A DNA stretch of 64,000 nucleotides from Paractinoplanes ferrugineus (GTDB taxonomy: Bacteria > Actinomycetota > Actinomycetes > Mycobacteriales > Micromonosporaceae): contig NZ_BOMM01000039.1 of NCBI RefSeq assembly GCF_016862195.1, forward strand, positions 111,464 through 175,463, given 5' to 3'. Below are positions 1-8,107 of this stretch, in pieces. The position numbers and the translations under genes are program-made. Under the pieces are notes generated by a model. It searched no databases. It had not been told where the DNA came from and saw only the letters and a program-made list of their open reading frames with translations. Numbering within the stretch: the first letter of the stretch is position 1; each line of letters starts with the position of its first letter.

Positions 1-1179
1 GTGGTGGCGTGCCGCCCCGACCAACTCGACGACGTGCTCGCCCAAGCCGACGCCACCGTCCTCGACCGGTCCCGCCTGACCGCCCTGCTGACCACGCCCG
101 ACGACGGCGAGCCGCTGCGCGCGGCCGGCCGCCCGCGCGACGCCGCCCGGGTCATCTACACCAGCGGCAGCACCGGGCGACCGAAGGGCTGCGTCCAGAC
201 GTACGCCGCCCTGACCGCCGCCTGGGCCGCCCACCCCGACCGGTGGCCGCCGGCCATCCGGGACCTCGCCACCCGCCTGGACCGCTACCTCGTGTTCGGC
301 TCCCTGACCAGCCAGGTGATGCTCGAGTACGGTGTGCTGTCGCTGGCCGCCGGCGGCACCCTGGTCGCCGCCGACCCGCCCGGCTACCCCGCCGCGATCA
401 CCCGCCACCGCGGCACCGCCGGCGTGATCACCGTCGGCCGGCTCCACCAACTGGTCCGCGACCAGCGGTCGAACCCGGCCGACCTGAGCACCCTGCGGGC
501 CCTGATGGTGTCCGGCTCCCCGCTGGACCCCGGCCGCCTGCGCACCGCCCTCGACGTCCTCGGCCCGGTGATCTTCCACGGTTACGGCCAGACCGAGACC
601 GGCATGATCGCCATGCTGACCCCGGCCGAGATGCTGGCCGACCCCGACACCCTGACCACCGTGGGCCGCCCGCCCGCCGCGGTACGGCTGTCCCTGCGCG
701 ACGGCGAACTGTACGTCCGTACACCGGCCCAGGCCTGCGGATACTGGAACGACCCGGCCGAGACCGCCGACGTGTTCACCGACGGCTGGGTCCGCACCCG
801 CGACCTCGCCACCCTGGACCCGCACGGCCGCCTGCACCTCGTCGGCCGCGCCCGGGACGTGATCTTCGTGCACGCCGAACTCGTGCACGCCGGCGCCGTC
901 GAACGCGCCCTGGCCGCGCACCCCGGCGTAGCCGAGGCCTACGTGATCGGCGCCCCCGACGACGACACCGGCGAGGCCGTGCACGCGTTCGTGGTGCCGT
1001 CCCCCGGCGCCCGGCCCGACCCGGCCGAACTACGAGCCCTGGTCCCGGGTTCCGGCTCCCCCGCCACCGTCACCCTGATCGACCGGGTCCCCCTGACCGC
1101 GGCCGGTAAACCCGACAAATCCCGGCTGCGCCCGCCGCCGACGCCCACCGGCACCCCGGCCCGTGCGCCCGGCCGATAA
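1..1179 (+). CDS. Adenylate-forming (AMP-binding) acid:CoA ligase, 5' partial
   Basis: ANL-superfamily enzyme that activates a carboxylate with ATP and normally passes it to CoA or a carrier. Visible motifs are the phosphate loop YTSGSTGRPKG (about residues 53-63), FHGYGQTETG near 191, the hinge region TRDLATLDPHGRLHLVGRARD near 265-285, and a C-terminal LTAAGKPDK with the expected catalytic Lys near 370. Family members run to about 500 residues with 120-170 before the phosphate loop, so the first 100 or so are missing: the frame is open at base 1 and the true start lies upstream of the window. The GTG at base 1 is probably not the start. Substrate cannot be read from sequence. A Nudix gene follows 10 bases downstream on the same strand. 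Confidence 0.85.
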   Translation: MVACRPDQLDDVLAQADATVLDRSRLTALLTTPDDGEPLRAAGRPRDAARVIYTSGSTGRPKGCVQTYAALTAAWAAHPDRWPPAIRDLATRLDRYLVFGSLTSQVMLEYGVLSLAAGGTLVAADPPGYPAAITRHRGTAGVITVGRLHQLVRDQRSNPADLSTLRALMVSGSPLDPGRLRTALDVLGPVIFHGYGQTETGMIAMLTPAEMLADPDTLTTVGRPPAAVRLSLRDGELYVRTPAQACGYWNDPAETADVFTDGWVRTRDLATLDPHGRLHLVGRARDVIFVHAELVHAGAVERALAAHPGVAEAYVIGAPDDDTGEAVHAFVVPSPGARPDPAELRALVPGSGSPATVTLIDRVPLTAAGKPDKSRLRPPPTPTGTPARAPGR

Positions 1180-1189
1180 GTTGGCGGAC

Positions 1190-1672
1190 ATGCCCGCTTC
1201 CCCCTACGTGACGGCGCTACGCGCGCACATCGGCACGGACCTGCTGCTGCTACCGGGCGTCAGCGCGGTGGTGCGCGACGAACCGGGCCGCATCCTGCTG
1301 ATGCGCCGCACCGACGACGGCACCTGGGGGCTGCCCGCCGGGATGGTCGAACCCGGGGAACAGCCCGCCGACGCGGCCGTGCGGGAGGTGCTCGAGGAGA
1401 CCGGTGTGCGCGTCGAGATCGAGCGGCTCGGCGGGGTGGACATGCACGAGTCGGTCTACCCCAACGGCGACCGCTGCCACTATCTGGTGGCGTGGTTCCG
1501 CTGCCGGCCCACCGGCGGACAGGCCCGCCCCGACGGCGAGGAATCACTGGAGGTCGGCTGGTTCCCGCCGGACGCGCTGCCGGCCGGACTGGGCCGGTCG
1601 GCGCTGCTGCGGATCGAGACGACCGCGGCCAGGGACGCGGCGCCCTGGTGCGACACGCCCCGCGGGTTCTGA
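1190..1672 (+). CDS. Nudix hydrolase (copy A)
   Basis: Nudix-family pyrophosphatase of about 160 residues. The Nudix box is complete: GMVEPGEQ, then REVLEETG, with the Glu pair that binds the divalent metal. I chose the ATG at 1190 (MPASPYVTALRAHIG) over the upstream in-frame GTG at 1163 because the second Nudix gene in this window begins with the matching MPVSPYIVALREHIG. The typical substrate is a nucleoside diphosphate linked to a second group, but the real substrate is unknown. It lies 10 bases after the ligase and faces its paralogue at 1701-2210. Confidence 0.88.
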   Translation: MPASPYVTALRAHIGTDLLLLPGVSAVVRDEPGRILLMRRTDDGTWGLPAGMVEPGEQPADAAVREVLEETGVRVEIERLGGVDMHESVYPNGDRCHYLVAWFRCRPTGGQARPDGEESLEVGWFPPDALPAGLGRSALLRIETTAARDAAPWCDTPRGF

Positions 1673-1700
1673 GTCGAGGCGCAAGCCCGACCGAGCGGGC

Positions 1701-2210
1701 CTAGAGGGCGTCCGGCCGGGTCAGCGCCGGATGCGGGGCCGCCCCAGCCGGCTGGAACCACCCGGACCGCCCACCGGCCGCGGTGCGCAGCCGCAGCTCA
1801 CCCCACTCGTCGAGGCCGGCCAGCGCGTCCCGCGCGAACCAGCCGACCTCCAGCGACTCGTCCCCGTCCGCGGTCGGGGTGCCACCCACCGCCCGGCACC
1901 GGAACCACACGTTCATGTATTCGCAGACGTCCCCGTTGGGATATTCCACCGGGTGGGTGGCCACCCCGGCGAGGACGTCGACCTCGGCCACGATCCCGGT
2001 CTCCTCGAGCACCTCCCGCACGGCCGCGTCGGCCGGCTGCTCCCCCGGATCGATCATCCCGGACGGCAACGACCAGCGCCCGTTGTCACCCCGGCGGATC
2101 AACAGCACCCGCCCACCGTCGTCGAACACCACCGCGGTGGCACTGGGCAGCAGAAGCAGATCATGTCCGATGTGCTCACGCAGGGCGACGATGTACGGCG
2201 AGACGGGCAT
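1701..2210 (-). CDS. Nudix hydrolase (copy B), convergent paralogue
   Basis: Nudix hydrolase of 169 residues that aligns end to end with the gene at 1190-1672. Shared blocks include MP(A/V)SPY, GMIDPGEQPADAAVREVLEE, YPNGD, WFRCR and ESLEVGWF. Copy B ends with a longer tail (PAGAAPHPALTRPDAL). The Nudix box Glu residues are intact. The two copies are convergent with 28 bases between their stops, so they form an inverted pair, most simply a local inverted duplication that has since diverged. Whether they share a substrate cannot be judged. Confidence 0.88.
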   Translation of the reverse strand: MPVSPYIVALREHIGHDLLLLPSATAVVFDDGGRVLLIRRGDNGRWSLPSGMIDPGEQPADAAVREVLEETGIVAEVDVLAGVATHPVEYPNGDVCEYMNVWFRCRAVGGTPTADGDESLEVGWFARDALAGLDEWGELRLRTAAGGRSGWFQPAGAAPHPALTRPDAL

Positions 2211-2227
2211 GACGCCACCCTAGGTGA

Positions 2228-2722
2228 TCAGGGCGAGGCCCAGATCCAGTCGACGCCGTCCTCGCCCTCGGTGTCCAGATGCTCGGCCCGGCGCAGACCG
2301 GCCCGAGCGGCGACCCGCGCCGAGGCGACGTTCGCGGGCCGCACCCGCGCGATCACCGGCAACGGCTCCCCGGCCACCGACCCGATGACGGCGGCGACGG
2401 CCTCACCGGCCAGCCCCGCACCCCAGGCCGCCGGTTCAAGGCGATAGAACAGATTGAGTACGGGCAGGTCGTGCAGCCGCACCACCTTCACCCCGCAGAA
2501 CCCGATCACCCGATCCGAGTCGAGCCGGCGCAGCACGTGATAGCCGAAGCCGTACCGCTCCCAGTGCCCGATCCACGCCGCACAACGCGTGACCGCCTCG
2601 GCCCACGTGAAGATCATGTCGCCCGGGTTGTGCGCACAGGCCAGCGGATCACTGTGGATGCGCAGCACCGCCGCGGCATCCGCCGGCACCGGCCGGCGCA
2701 GCGACAACCGGGCGGTCCTCAC
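2228..2722 (-). CDS. GNAT-family N-acetyltransferase
   Basis: Acetyltransferase of the RimJ/RimL type, about 164 residues. It opens VRTARLSLRRPVPADAAA, a typical first strand of the family; the middle holds VIGFCGVKVV and the acetyl-CoA region LEPAAWGAGLAGEAVAAVI; the end has VRPANVASARVAARAGLRR, the usual asparagine/arginine helix. The GTG at 2722 is chosen because the upstream extension is out of character and because this GTG overlaps the preceding stop as GTGA. It is the last gene of an overlapping uppP-DUF3626-GNAT operon. The acceptor is unknown. Confidence 0.85.
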   Translation of the reverse strand: MRTARLSLRRPVPADAAAVLRIHSDPLACAHNPGDMIFTWAEAVTRCAAWIGHWERYGFGYHVLRRLDSDRVIGFCGVKVVRLHDLPVLNLFYRLEPAAWGAGLAGEAVAAVIGSVAGEPLPVIARVRPANVASARVAARAGLRRAEHLDTEGEDGVDWIWASP

Positions 2723-3627
2723 GCCGGCCGGCCCCGCAGCACCAGGATGTGCCACAGATACTTGACCAGCTGAAGCCGGGCGGCGTCGCCCCGCGCGGCC
2801 CGGCCGATCACCTCCGCGTCGAGCACGTCCACCCCGAACCGCTCGGCGATCCGACGAGCCAGCGGCGGCACCTCGGGCCCGCGCAGGTCGGCCGGGAAAT
2901 CGTCGGCCGGCAGGCGGAACCCCGGCGCCCACCGCAACCGCGGGGCGAGCGAGCGCAGGAGCGGCTCGTACGCCGTACCTCGGAAAGACGGGTCGGCAAC
3001 GACGGCCGTGACATCCTCGCCCACGGTGATCCCGCCGTGGACCTGCGCCTCGACGTAGTCGTCGAGGGCCCGGCCGGCCACGGTGCGCGGCTCGGCCAGC
3101 GCCACCACCCACTCCTCAGCGGTCCCGGCGGCCACGTTGAGGGCCTGACCACGAGCCGTCACCTCGGCGAGCAACGCCGCCCACACCGCACCGAACGTCT
3201 CGGCAGTGCCCACCACCGACGGCAACATCACACTGTCGCCATGACTGAACGTCGCCCGCCGCGACACCCCCGGATCAAGCACCAGATGGCAGCTACCGAA
3301 CCGCGGCGACGCCCCGTCCGGATGACCCGCCAGGTTCAGACCCCCGTAGATCGGCCGCCCGGCCGGGCCCGCGTAGACACCCGGGAACATCCGCTCCTCC
3401 CACGCCGGACGCTCCCCGCCCAGACCACCGTTCGAGATCCCCGTCTCGAACTGCGTCCGGTACACACCCTCACCGGCCAGACGCTCCGCCACCGACGACC
3501 CATCCGCCAGCAACCGGTCCGGATGGAAATTCACCGTTATCGGCACCCGGTCGAACAACCCCGCCGGACCCGGCGACGTGAACAGACCCCGCACATGCGC
3601 CAGGGCCCGCCGCGCCGCAGCGGTCAT
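2719..3627 (-). CDS. DUF3626 domain protein
   Basis: Protein of about 302 residues whose conserved blocks VTVNFHPDR-like (ITVNFHPDR), YRTQFETGISNGG, IYGGLNL, RFGSCHLVLDP and RATFSHGDS match what I recall of DUF3626. The family has no established function that I can state. The spaced Arg, Tyr and Ser blocks recall ADP-ribosyltransferase folds, but that is speculation. The ATG at 3627 overlaps the uppP stop (ATGA), and its own stop overlaps the next GTG (GTGA), so all three genes should be translationally coupled. No signal peptide or membrane segment is seen. Confidence 0.72.
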   Translation of the reverse strand: MTAAARRALAHVRGLFTSPGPAGLFDRVPITVNFHPDRLLADGSSVAERLAGEGVYRTQFETGISNGGLGGERPAWEERMFPGVYAGPAGRPIYGGLNLAGHPDGASPRFGSCHLVLDPGVSRRATFSHGDSVMLPSVVGTAETFGAVWAALLAEVTARGQALNVAAGTAEEWVVALAEPRTVAGRALDDYVEAQVHGGITVGEDVTAVVADPSFRGTAYEPLLRSLAPRLRWAPGFRLPADDFPADLRGPEVPPLARRIAERFGVDVLDAEVIGRAARGDAARLQLVKYLWHILVLRGRPA

Positions 3628-4460
3628 CGCGGCTCGATCGTGTTCGTCGCCAGCAGCACGATCAGCAGCAGACCCAGAACCACCCGATAGAAGATGAAAA
3701 TGCTGTACGAATGCTTCGCGATGAACTTCAGCAGCCACGACACCGCCGCCAGCCCGACGACGAACGACACGAGCGTGGCGGTCGCCGTGTTCACCCACCC
3801 CACCCCGTCGGCGATCTGCGGCGCATAGTCGTGCACCTGCAGGATCGTCGCCCCGAACAACGCCGGGATCGACAGGAAGAACGACAACTTCGTCACCGTC
3901 ACCCGGTCGAAGTCACGCAGCAGACCCGCCGACATCGTCGCCCCCGACCGCGACACACCCGGAATCAGCGCCAGACACTGCGCCGTACCGATGATCAGCG
4001 TGTCCTTCCACGTCGCGTCGCCCTCATGCCGCACCTGCGTCGCCGCATGATCGGCGAAAGCCATCACCCCCGACCACAAGATCAACGCCACCGCGACGAA
4101 CCACAGGCTCCGCAACGTGCTCTCGATCGTGTCCTGAAACGTCAACCCGATGATCCCGATCGGAATCGTCCCGATGATCACCGCCCAGCCGAACTTGTAA
4201 TCCGGGCTCTGCCGCCCCGCCTTGCTGAACAGGCCCCGCAGAAACGCCGGAACGATCCGGACGATGTCCTTCCACAGGAAGATCAGCGTCGCGAACACCG
4301 CACCCGACTGGATGATCGCCGTGAAAGCCGTGATGTCCGGCGAATCGATCTCATAACCGAGCAACTTCTCGACGATCGTCAGGTGACCGGTGCTGGAAAT
4401 CGGAAGGAACTCGGTGAAACCCTCCACCGCCCCGAGCAGCACTGCTTCGACAATGTTCAC
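3624..4460 (-). CDS. uppP: Undecaprenyl-diphosphate phosphatase
   Basis: Integral membrane phosphatase of the BacA/UppP type, 278 residues, the normal length. It converts undecaprenyl diphosphate to the monophosphate that carries cell-wall precursors, and overproduction gives bacitracin tolerance in other bacteria. Seen directly: the N-terminal GFTEFLPISSTGHL block (residues 14-27) with the catalytic Glu, the second signature PGVSRSGATMSAG near 165-180, and six or more hydrophobic segments. It starts an operon with DUF3626 and GNAT (ATGA and GTGA overlaps). The 54-base gap to the recombinase stop is its only upstream space. Confidence 0.95.
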   Translation of the reverse strand: MNIVEAVLLGAVEGFTEFLPISSTGHLTIVEKLLGYEIDSPDITAFTAIIQSGAVFATLIFLWKDIVRIVPAFLRGLFSKAGRQSPDYKFGWAVIIGTIPIGIIGLTFQDTIESTLRSLWFVAVALILWSGVMAFADHAATQVRHEGDATWKDTLIIGTAQCLALIPGVSRSGATMSAGLLRDFDRVTVTKLSFFLSIPALFGATILQVHDYAPQIADGVGWVNTATATLVSFVVGLAAVSWLLKFIAKHSYSIFIFYRVVLGLLLIVLLATNTIEPR

Positions 4461-4514
4461 ACCCGACCACCTTTGTCCCGAACCCCTGACCGCCGGAAAG
4501 CATAGGGGGACCCG

Positions 4515-5456
4515 TCACCCCTGACTGCGGCGGGCACGCGCGGCGGCAAGGGTGTACGCCGGATCACGATCAAGATTGTGCCGATCCCGGTCGTAACGAC
4601 GCGTGGTCCGCGGATCGGCATGCCCCATCGCATCCTGAACATCCTCCAGCGGCACACCCTCAGCCCGCGCCGCCGTCGCGAAAGCATGCCGCAACGAGTG
4701 CGGCGACAACCGATCCGCCGCCGGGATCCCCGCCTCCCGCGCCAACCGCCGGATCAACCGGAACACCGCATGCCGATCGATCCGCCCACCCGTCGACGTC
4801 ATGAACAACGGACCATCCCCGCCACCCCGCGACACCAGGTAATCATCAAGCGCCGCCGCCGCCTCCACAGTCAGCACCCGCCGCCGCGAACGACCACCCT
4901 TACCGACGAACCGCACCGTCCGATGCCCGCGCTCCACACCCACATCCGACAGATCGAGGCCCACCAACTCCCCCACCCGCAAACCCAGATCCGCGAGCAA
5001 CGTCACCACCGCCCGATGCCGCGGCCCCGCCGCCCGAGCCACCCCCAACAGGGCGTCGACCTCCTCCGGCGACAAACCCACAGTCTCCGAATGATCCCTC
5101 GACACGTACGGGCGATCCGCCCCACCCACCGGATTACCGTCCACAGCCCGCAACTTGACCAGGAAGTCATACCAACTCGACAACCCCGACAACTTGCGCG
5201 CCACCGTCGCCGGCGCCAACCGCCGCGCCTCCAACCCCCGCGCATACGCGTTCACATCCAGGAACGACGCCCGCAACGGCTCCAACCCACGCTCCGCGCA
5301 CCACCCCAACCAGCCATGCACATCACGCCTGTACGCCGCCCGCGTGTGCTCCGACAACCTCCGATTCGACAGCCACGCCTCAGTGACCTGCTCCGCCGCA
5401 CCCAACTCGGCGACCGCGCCGCCACCCTGCCTCGGCACCACCTGCATGGCGCCCAT
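4515..5456 (-). CDS. Tyrosine recombinase (XerC/phage-integrase family)
   Basis: Site-specific recombinase of 313 residues with an N-terminal SAM-like DNA-binding domain (about 20-110) and a full C-terminal catalytic set: Arg160 (LGLRVGELVGL), Lys186 (VGKGGRSRR), His253 and Arg256 (SPHSLRHAFAT), His279 and nucleophile Tyr288 (GHADPRTTRRYDR). Length suits XerC/XerD better than most phage integrases. However, the chromosomal xerC and xerD usually sit in other neighbourhoods, and here the gene follows an ABC-F gene by 4 bases. No tRNA, direct att repeat or phage gene is visible nearby. It may be an extra XerC-like recombinase of unknown target. Confidence 0.9.
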   Translation of the reverse strand: MGAMQVVPRQGGGAVAELGAAEQVTEAWLSNRRLSEHTRAAYRRDVHGWLGWCAERGLEPLRASFLDVNAYARGLEARRLAPATVARKLSGLSSWYDFLVKLRAVDGNPVGGADRPYVSRDHSETVGLSPEEVDALLGVARAAGPRHRAVVTLLADLGLRVGELVGLDLSDVGVERGHRTVRFVGKGGRSRRRVLTVEAAAALDDYLVSRGGGDGPLFMTSTGGRIDRHAVFRLIRRLAREAGIPAADRLSPHSLRHAFATAARAEGVPLEDVQDAMGHADPRTTRRYDRDRHNLDRDPAYTLAAARARRSQG

Positions 5457-5460
5457 CGTC

Positions 5461-7053
5461 TCAGCTTTCGCTCACCCGGCCACCCGCGACATGCCAGTGA
5501 CGCTCAGACCCGACCGCCTCCGCGAAATACCGATCATGCGTCACCGTGATCACCGTCCCCCGGAACCGCCGCAACGCCTCCTCCACCACATCCAACGCCT
5601 CAAAATCCAGAAAGTTCGTCGGCTCATCCAGCACCAGCACCCGCGCCGGCCCGTTCACCAGCACCGCCAACACCAACCGGCGCAACTCACCGGACGACAA
5701 ACTCCGCATCCGCGCATCCCACTGATCCGGGCCGAACTGATGCCCCAGCAACAACCGCTCCGCATCGTCCACATAAACCGGAACCCGCTGCCGGAAGAAC
5801 TCCATCACCGTCACATCCGACCGCAAACCATCACCGGTCTGCGGCAACACCCCCACCTCAGCCCCACCGGCCTCGGCCAACGCCCGCATCAACGTCGTCT
5901 TACCCGCACCATTACGACCAGTCACCAGCACCCGGTCACCACGCCGCACCCGCAGATCCACCCCGTCCAGCAACACCCGCTCGCCGAACGCCACCCGCAA
6001 CCCGCGAAGCTCCACCACAACCTCACCGGCCGGCGCCTCATCCGCCGCGAACCGCAACGTCAACGGCGGCCGCGACGCCGGCCGCGCGATCCACCGCGTC
6101 GACTCCATCTGCCGCCGCAACCGCCGCTCCCGCACCTTCGCCTTACGCGCCACCAACCGCGCCACCCGCCTCAGATGCGGACCCGCCACCCCCAACCCGG
6201 CCGCCGACTCGACCCCCCGCGCCTGCTCCTTCGTCCGCTCGATGTCCGCCTCCCACCGCCGGCGATCCTTCTCCTGCGCCTCGAAATCAAGCAGCAACCG
6301 CTCCCACCGACGCTGCTTCTCCACCCGGTAAGCCGAATAACCACCACCCGGATAGTCCTGCGGCTCATCGTGAATGCCGTCCAACTCCACGATCCGCGTG
6401 ACCGAAGCATCCAGAAACGCCCGATCATGACTCACCACGAGAACCCCGCCCGCGAACTCCCGCAACCAGCCCTGCAACCAGGACGCACCCTCCGCGTCCA
6501 AATGATTCGTCGGCTCGTCCAGCAACAACAGATCCGGCTCATCCAGCAACGCCCGCGCCAACAGAAGCCGCGCCTGCTCACCACCGCTGACCGCACTCAA
6601 CGGCAGATCATCCGGCAGCTCCGCGATGTCGAGCCGCTGCCGGATCTCCACCAGCCGCGACTCCGCCGACCAACCCTCCAACGCCGTCCAACGCTCCTGA
6701 ACGACCCCGAACTCGGCCAGCACGTCCTCGCCGTCCGCCAGCCGCGCCTCCAGCCCGCGCAACGCCGCCGTCACCCCGGCAAGCTCACCCAGACCACCGA
6801 CCAGGAACGCCCCCACCGTGCCGTCCGGATCGGGCATCTGCTGCGGCACATAACCAACCCGTCTCCCCGGGCCGTACGTGACACTCCCGCTGACCGGCGT
6901 GAGCTCACCCGCCAGAAGACGCAACAACGTCGTCTTCCCAGCACCGTTGGGGCCGACCACCCCGACCCGGTCACCGTCTCCCAGGACCAGATCAAAACCC
7001 GCGAACAGCAGATCACCGTCGTAGGCGTACGAGACCGAAACAGCCTTCAACAA
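5461..7053 (-). CDS. ABC-F family ATPase (ribosome-protection type)
   Basis: Soluble protein with two ABC domains, no membrane segment, 530 residues. The first Walker A GPNGAGKT is at 34-41, and the first signature/Walker B reads VSGGEQARLL and LLLDEPTNHLD. A charged linker follows (about 245-305, rich in Arg/Lys), then the second Walker A GRNGAGKTT and signature SSGELRRL with VLDEPTNFLD. ABC-F proteins act on the ribosome, and several give antibiotic resistance. I chose the TTG at 7053 because GGGGAG lies 6 bases upstream; a second TTG follows directly. The gene is 4 bases from the recombinase, so the two are likely co-transcribed. Confidence 0.9.
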   Translation of the reverse strand: MLKAVSVSYAYDGDLLFAGFDLVLGDGDRVGVVGPNGAGKTTLLRLLAGELTPVSGSVTYGPGRRVGYVPQQMPDPDGTVGAFLVGGLGELAGVTAALRGLEARLADGEDVLAEFGVVQERWTALEGWSAESRLVEIRQRLDIAELPDDLPLSAVSGGEQARLLLARALLDEPDLLLLDEPTNHLDAEGASWLQGWLREFAGGVLVVSHDRAFLDASVTRIVELDGIHDEPQDYPGGGYSAYRVEKQRRWERLLLDFEAQEKDRRRWEADIERTKEQARGVESAAGLGVAGPHLRRVARLVARKAKVRERRLRRQMESTRWIARPASRPPLTLRFAADEAPAGEVVVELRGLRVAFGERVLLDGVDLRVRRGDRVLVTGRNGAGKTTLMRALAEAGGAEVGVLPQTGDGLRSDVTVMEFFRQRVPVYVDDAERLLLGHQFGPDQWDARMRSLSSGELRRLVLAVLVNGPARVLVLDEPTNFLDFEALDVVEEALRRFRGTVITVTHDRYFAEAVGSERHWHVAGGRVSES

Positions 7054-7092
7054 GGAACACTCCCCAAAGCCGACACCAGCAGGAACAACGCC

Positions 7093-7116
7093 CCGGGCCA
7101 GCGCTGCCAGGCCCGG
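7093..7116 (-). promoter_or_regulatory. Leader hairpin upstream of the ABC-F gene
   Basis: CCGGGCC (7093-7099) and GGCCCGG (7110-7116) form a perfect 7-bp stem with a 10-base loop, 40 bases before the TTG start, inside a 187-base leader (7054-7240). On the minus strand the 3' side runs into GGCGTTGTTCCTG, which is only weakly U-rich. An ATG directly followed by TGA lies further upstream in the leader. Antibiotic-responsive attenuation is known for several ABC-F resistance genes, so the leader may be regulatory. That is inference. Confidence 0.35.
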
Positions 7117-7240
7117 ACACGCACTCAGTGCGGGGTCGCTATCACATGGAGAATGCCGCTCCCGGATTCAGATCGCCTCGTGTTGCCGTGGGCTCAAACC
7201 TGCCCGGCCCGCTACTTGCGGCGCAACCCCATTTCCCCGA

Positions 7241-7720
7241 TCACCGCAGCGCCTCGAAATACTCCTTCTGCGCCGGGTAGTAGTCACCGAACTCCGGCAA
7301 CGCCACCCCGTCCCGCGACGCCACCAGCCCATCCAGGTAATACTCCCAGCCCGGACCGACCTCACCCACGCCCTCCGTCGAACTCAAGTGCTGAGTGAAA
7401 CGCAACTCCGTCACCCCCGCGCGCTCGGTCAGCACCATCTCCAGCCGCCACACGTCCGGCTCCGCCCCGGACGACACCGCCAGCCGGCGCGGCGCCTCAC
7501 ACGCCTCGATCAACATGTCCATCCACGGCGCACCCTCCTCGTACGCCATCTGCACCTTGATCGTGCGGCCCTGCGCCGCCACGCCCTCCCAAGGGCCGAA
7601 CCACCGCGCCGTGCGCTCCGAGACGGTGATGCTCGCCCACACGTCGTCGATCGGGGCGCGGAACGTGCGGGTCAGCACCAGGTCGTCGCCGAACAGGCGG
7701 CCGGTCGGTGTCGGGCTCAT
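7241..7720 (-). CDS. SRPBCC/AHSA1-type (Aha1 C-terminal-like) protein
   Basis: START-like ligand-binding fold of about 159 residues: FRAPIDDVWASITVSERTARWFGPWEG at the N-terminus and ELRFTQHLSSTEGVGEVGPGWEYYLDGL at the C-terminus are typical of AHSA1-like proteins. The ATG at 7720 (MSPTPTGRL) overlaps the stop of the ArsR gene, giving the classic ArsR-SRPBCC operon in which the regulator comes first. Such proteins may bind hydrophobic ligands or assist growth under stress; the ligand is unknown. Confidence 0.88.
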   Translation of the reverse strand: MSPTPTGRLFGDDLVLTRTFRAPIDDVWASITVSERTARWFGPWEGVAAQGRTIKVQMAYEEGAPWMDMLIEACEAPRRLAVSSGAEPDVWRLEMVLTERAGVTELRFTQHLSSTEGVGEVGPGWEYYLDGLVASRDGVALPEFGDYYPAQKEYFEALR

Positions 7721-8079
7721 GCGGTCTCCCTCGAAGATTGATCCCGCCCGGCGGCCGACTGCCGCTCCCGGCGGGTGCGATAAACCTCGGTCCCCAGCGC
7801 GTCGAGGCGATGCTGCCAACCCGACGGCCGGGTCAAACTCGCCAACCAGCCGGCCAGCTCCCCGAGCGGCTCGGTGCGCAGCGTGTAGACCCGCCGGCGC
7901 CCGTCCGCGGTGTCGCTGACCAGGCCGGCCGCACGCAACACCCGCAGATGACGACTGACCGCCGGCCGGCTGATCTCGAACCGGTCGGCGATCTGCCCGG
8001 CCGACAACGGCTCGTCGCGCAGCATCAGCAGAATCTCGCGCCGCACCTGATCAGCGATCGCGCCGGCCACTTCGTCCAC
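7717..8079 (-). CDS. ArsR-family winged-helix repressor
   Basis: Regulator of 120 residues with a clean winged helix: IADQVRREILLMLRDEPLSAGQIADRFEISRPAVSRHLRVLRAAGLV, then the wing DGRRRVYTL. I see no metal-binding Cys pair, so it belongs with the metal-independent members that partner SRPBCC proteins. I chose the GTG at 8079 because the family begins just before the first helix and because a perfect 20-bp inverted repeat ends 9 bases upstream. The longer frame from 8199 would place that repeat inside the gene. It overlaps the SRPBCC gene by 4 bases and probably represses its own operon. Confidence 0.87.
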   Translation of the reverse strand: MDEVAGAIADQVRREILLMLRDEPLSAGQIADRFEISRPAVSRHLRVLRAAGLVSDTADGRRRVYTLRTEPLGELAGWLASLTRPSGWQHRLDALGTEVYRTRRERQSAAGRDQSSRETA

Positions 8080-8087
8080 GGCGGGAA

Positions 8088-8107
8088 GCGTAACCGGTGT
8101 GTTACGC
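8088..8107. promoter_or_regulatory. Probable operator of the ArsR/SRPBCC operon
   Basis: GCGTAAC, 6 bases, GTTACGC: a perfect 7-6-7 inverted repeat starting 9 bases upstream of the chosen ArsR GTG. Position and symmetry suit autorepression by the ArsR dimer. The core also fits GTnAC-n6-GTnAC, the consensus described for AfsQ1-type response regulators in Streptomyces, so that is an alternative reader. Confidence 0.55.

Noticed and set aside
4515..5456. Prophage or integrative element integration at the recombinase gene
   Set aside because: No tRNA, direct-repeat att sites, excisionase, replication or structural phage genes are found around it.
5155..7398. A 747-residue plus-strand open frame opposite the recombinase and ABC-F genes
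   Set aside because: Pro/Arg/His-rich shadow sequence; both genes on the minus strand carry complete catalytic motifs.
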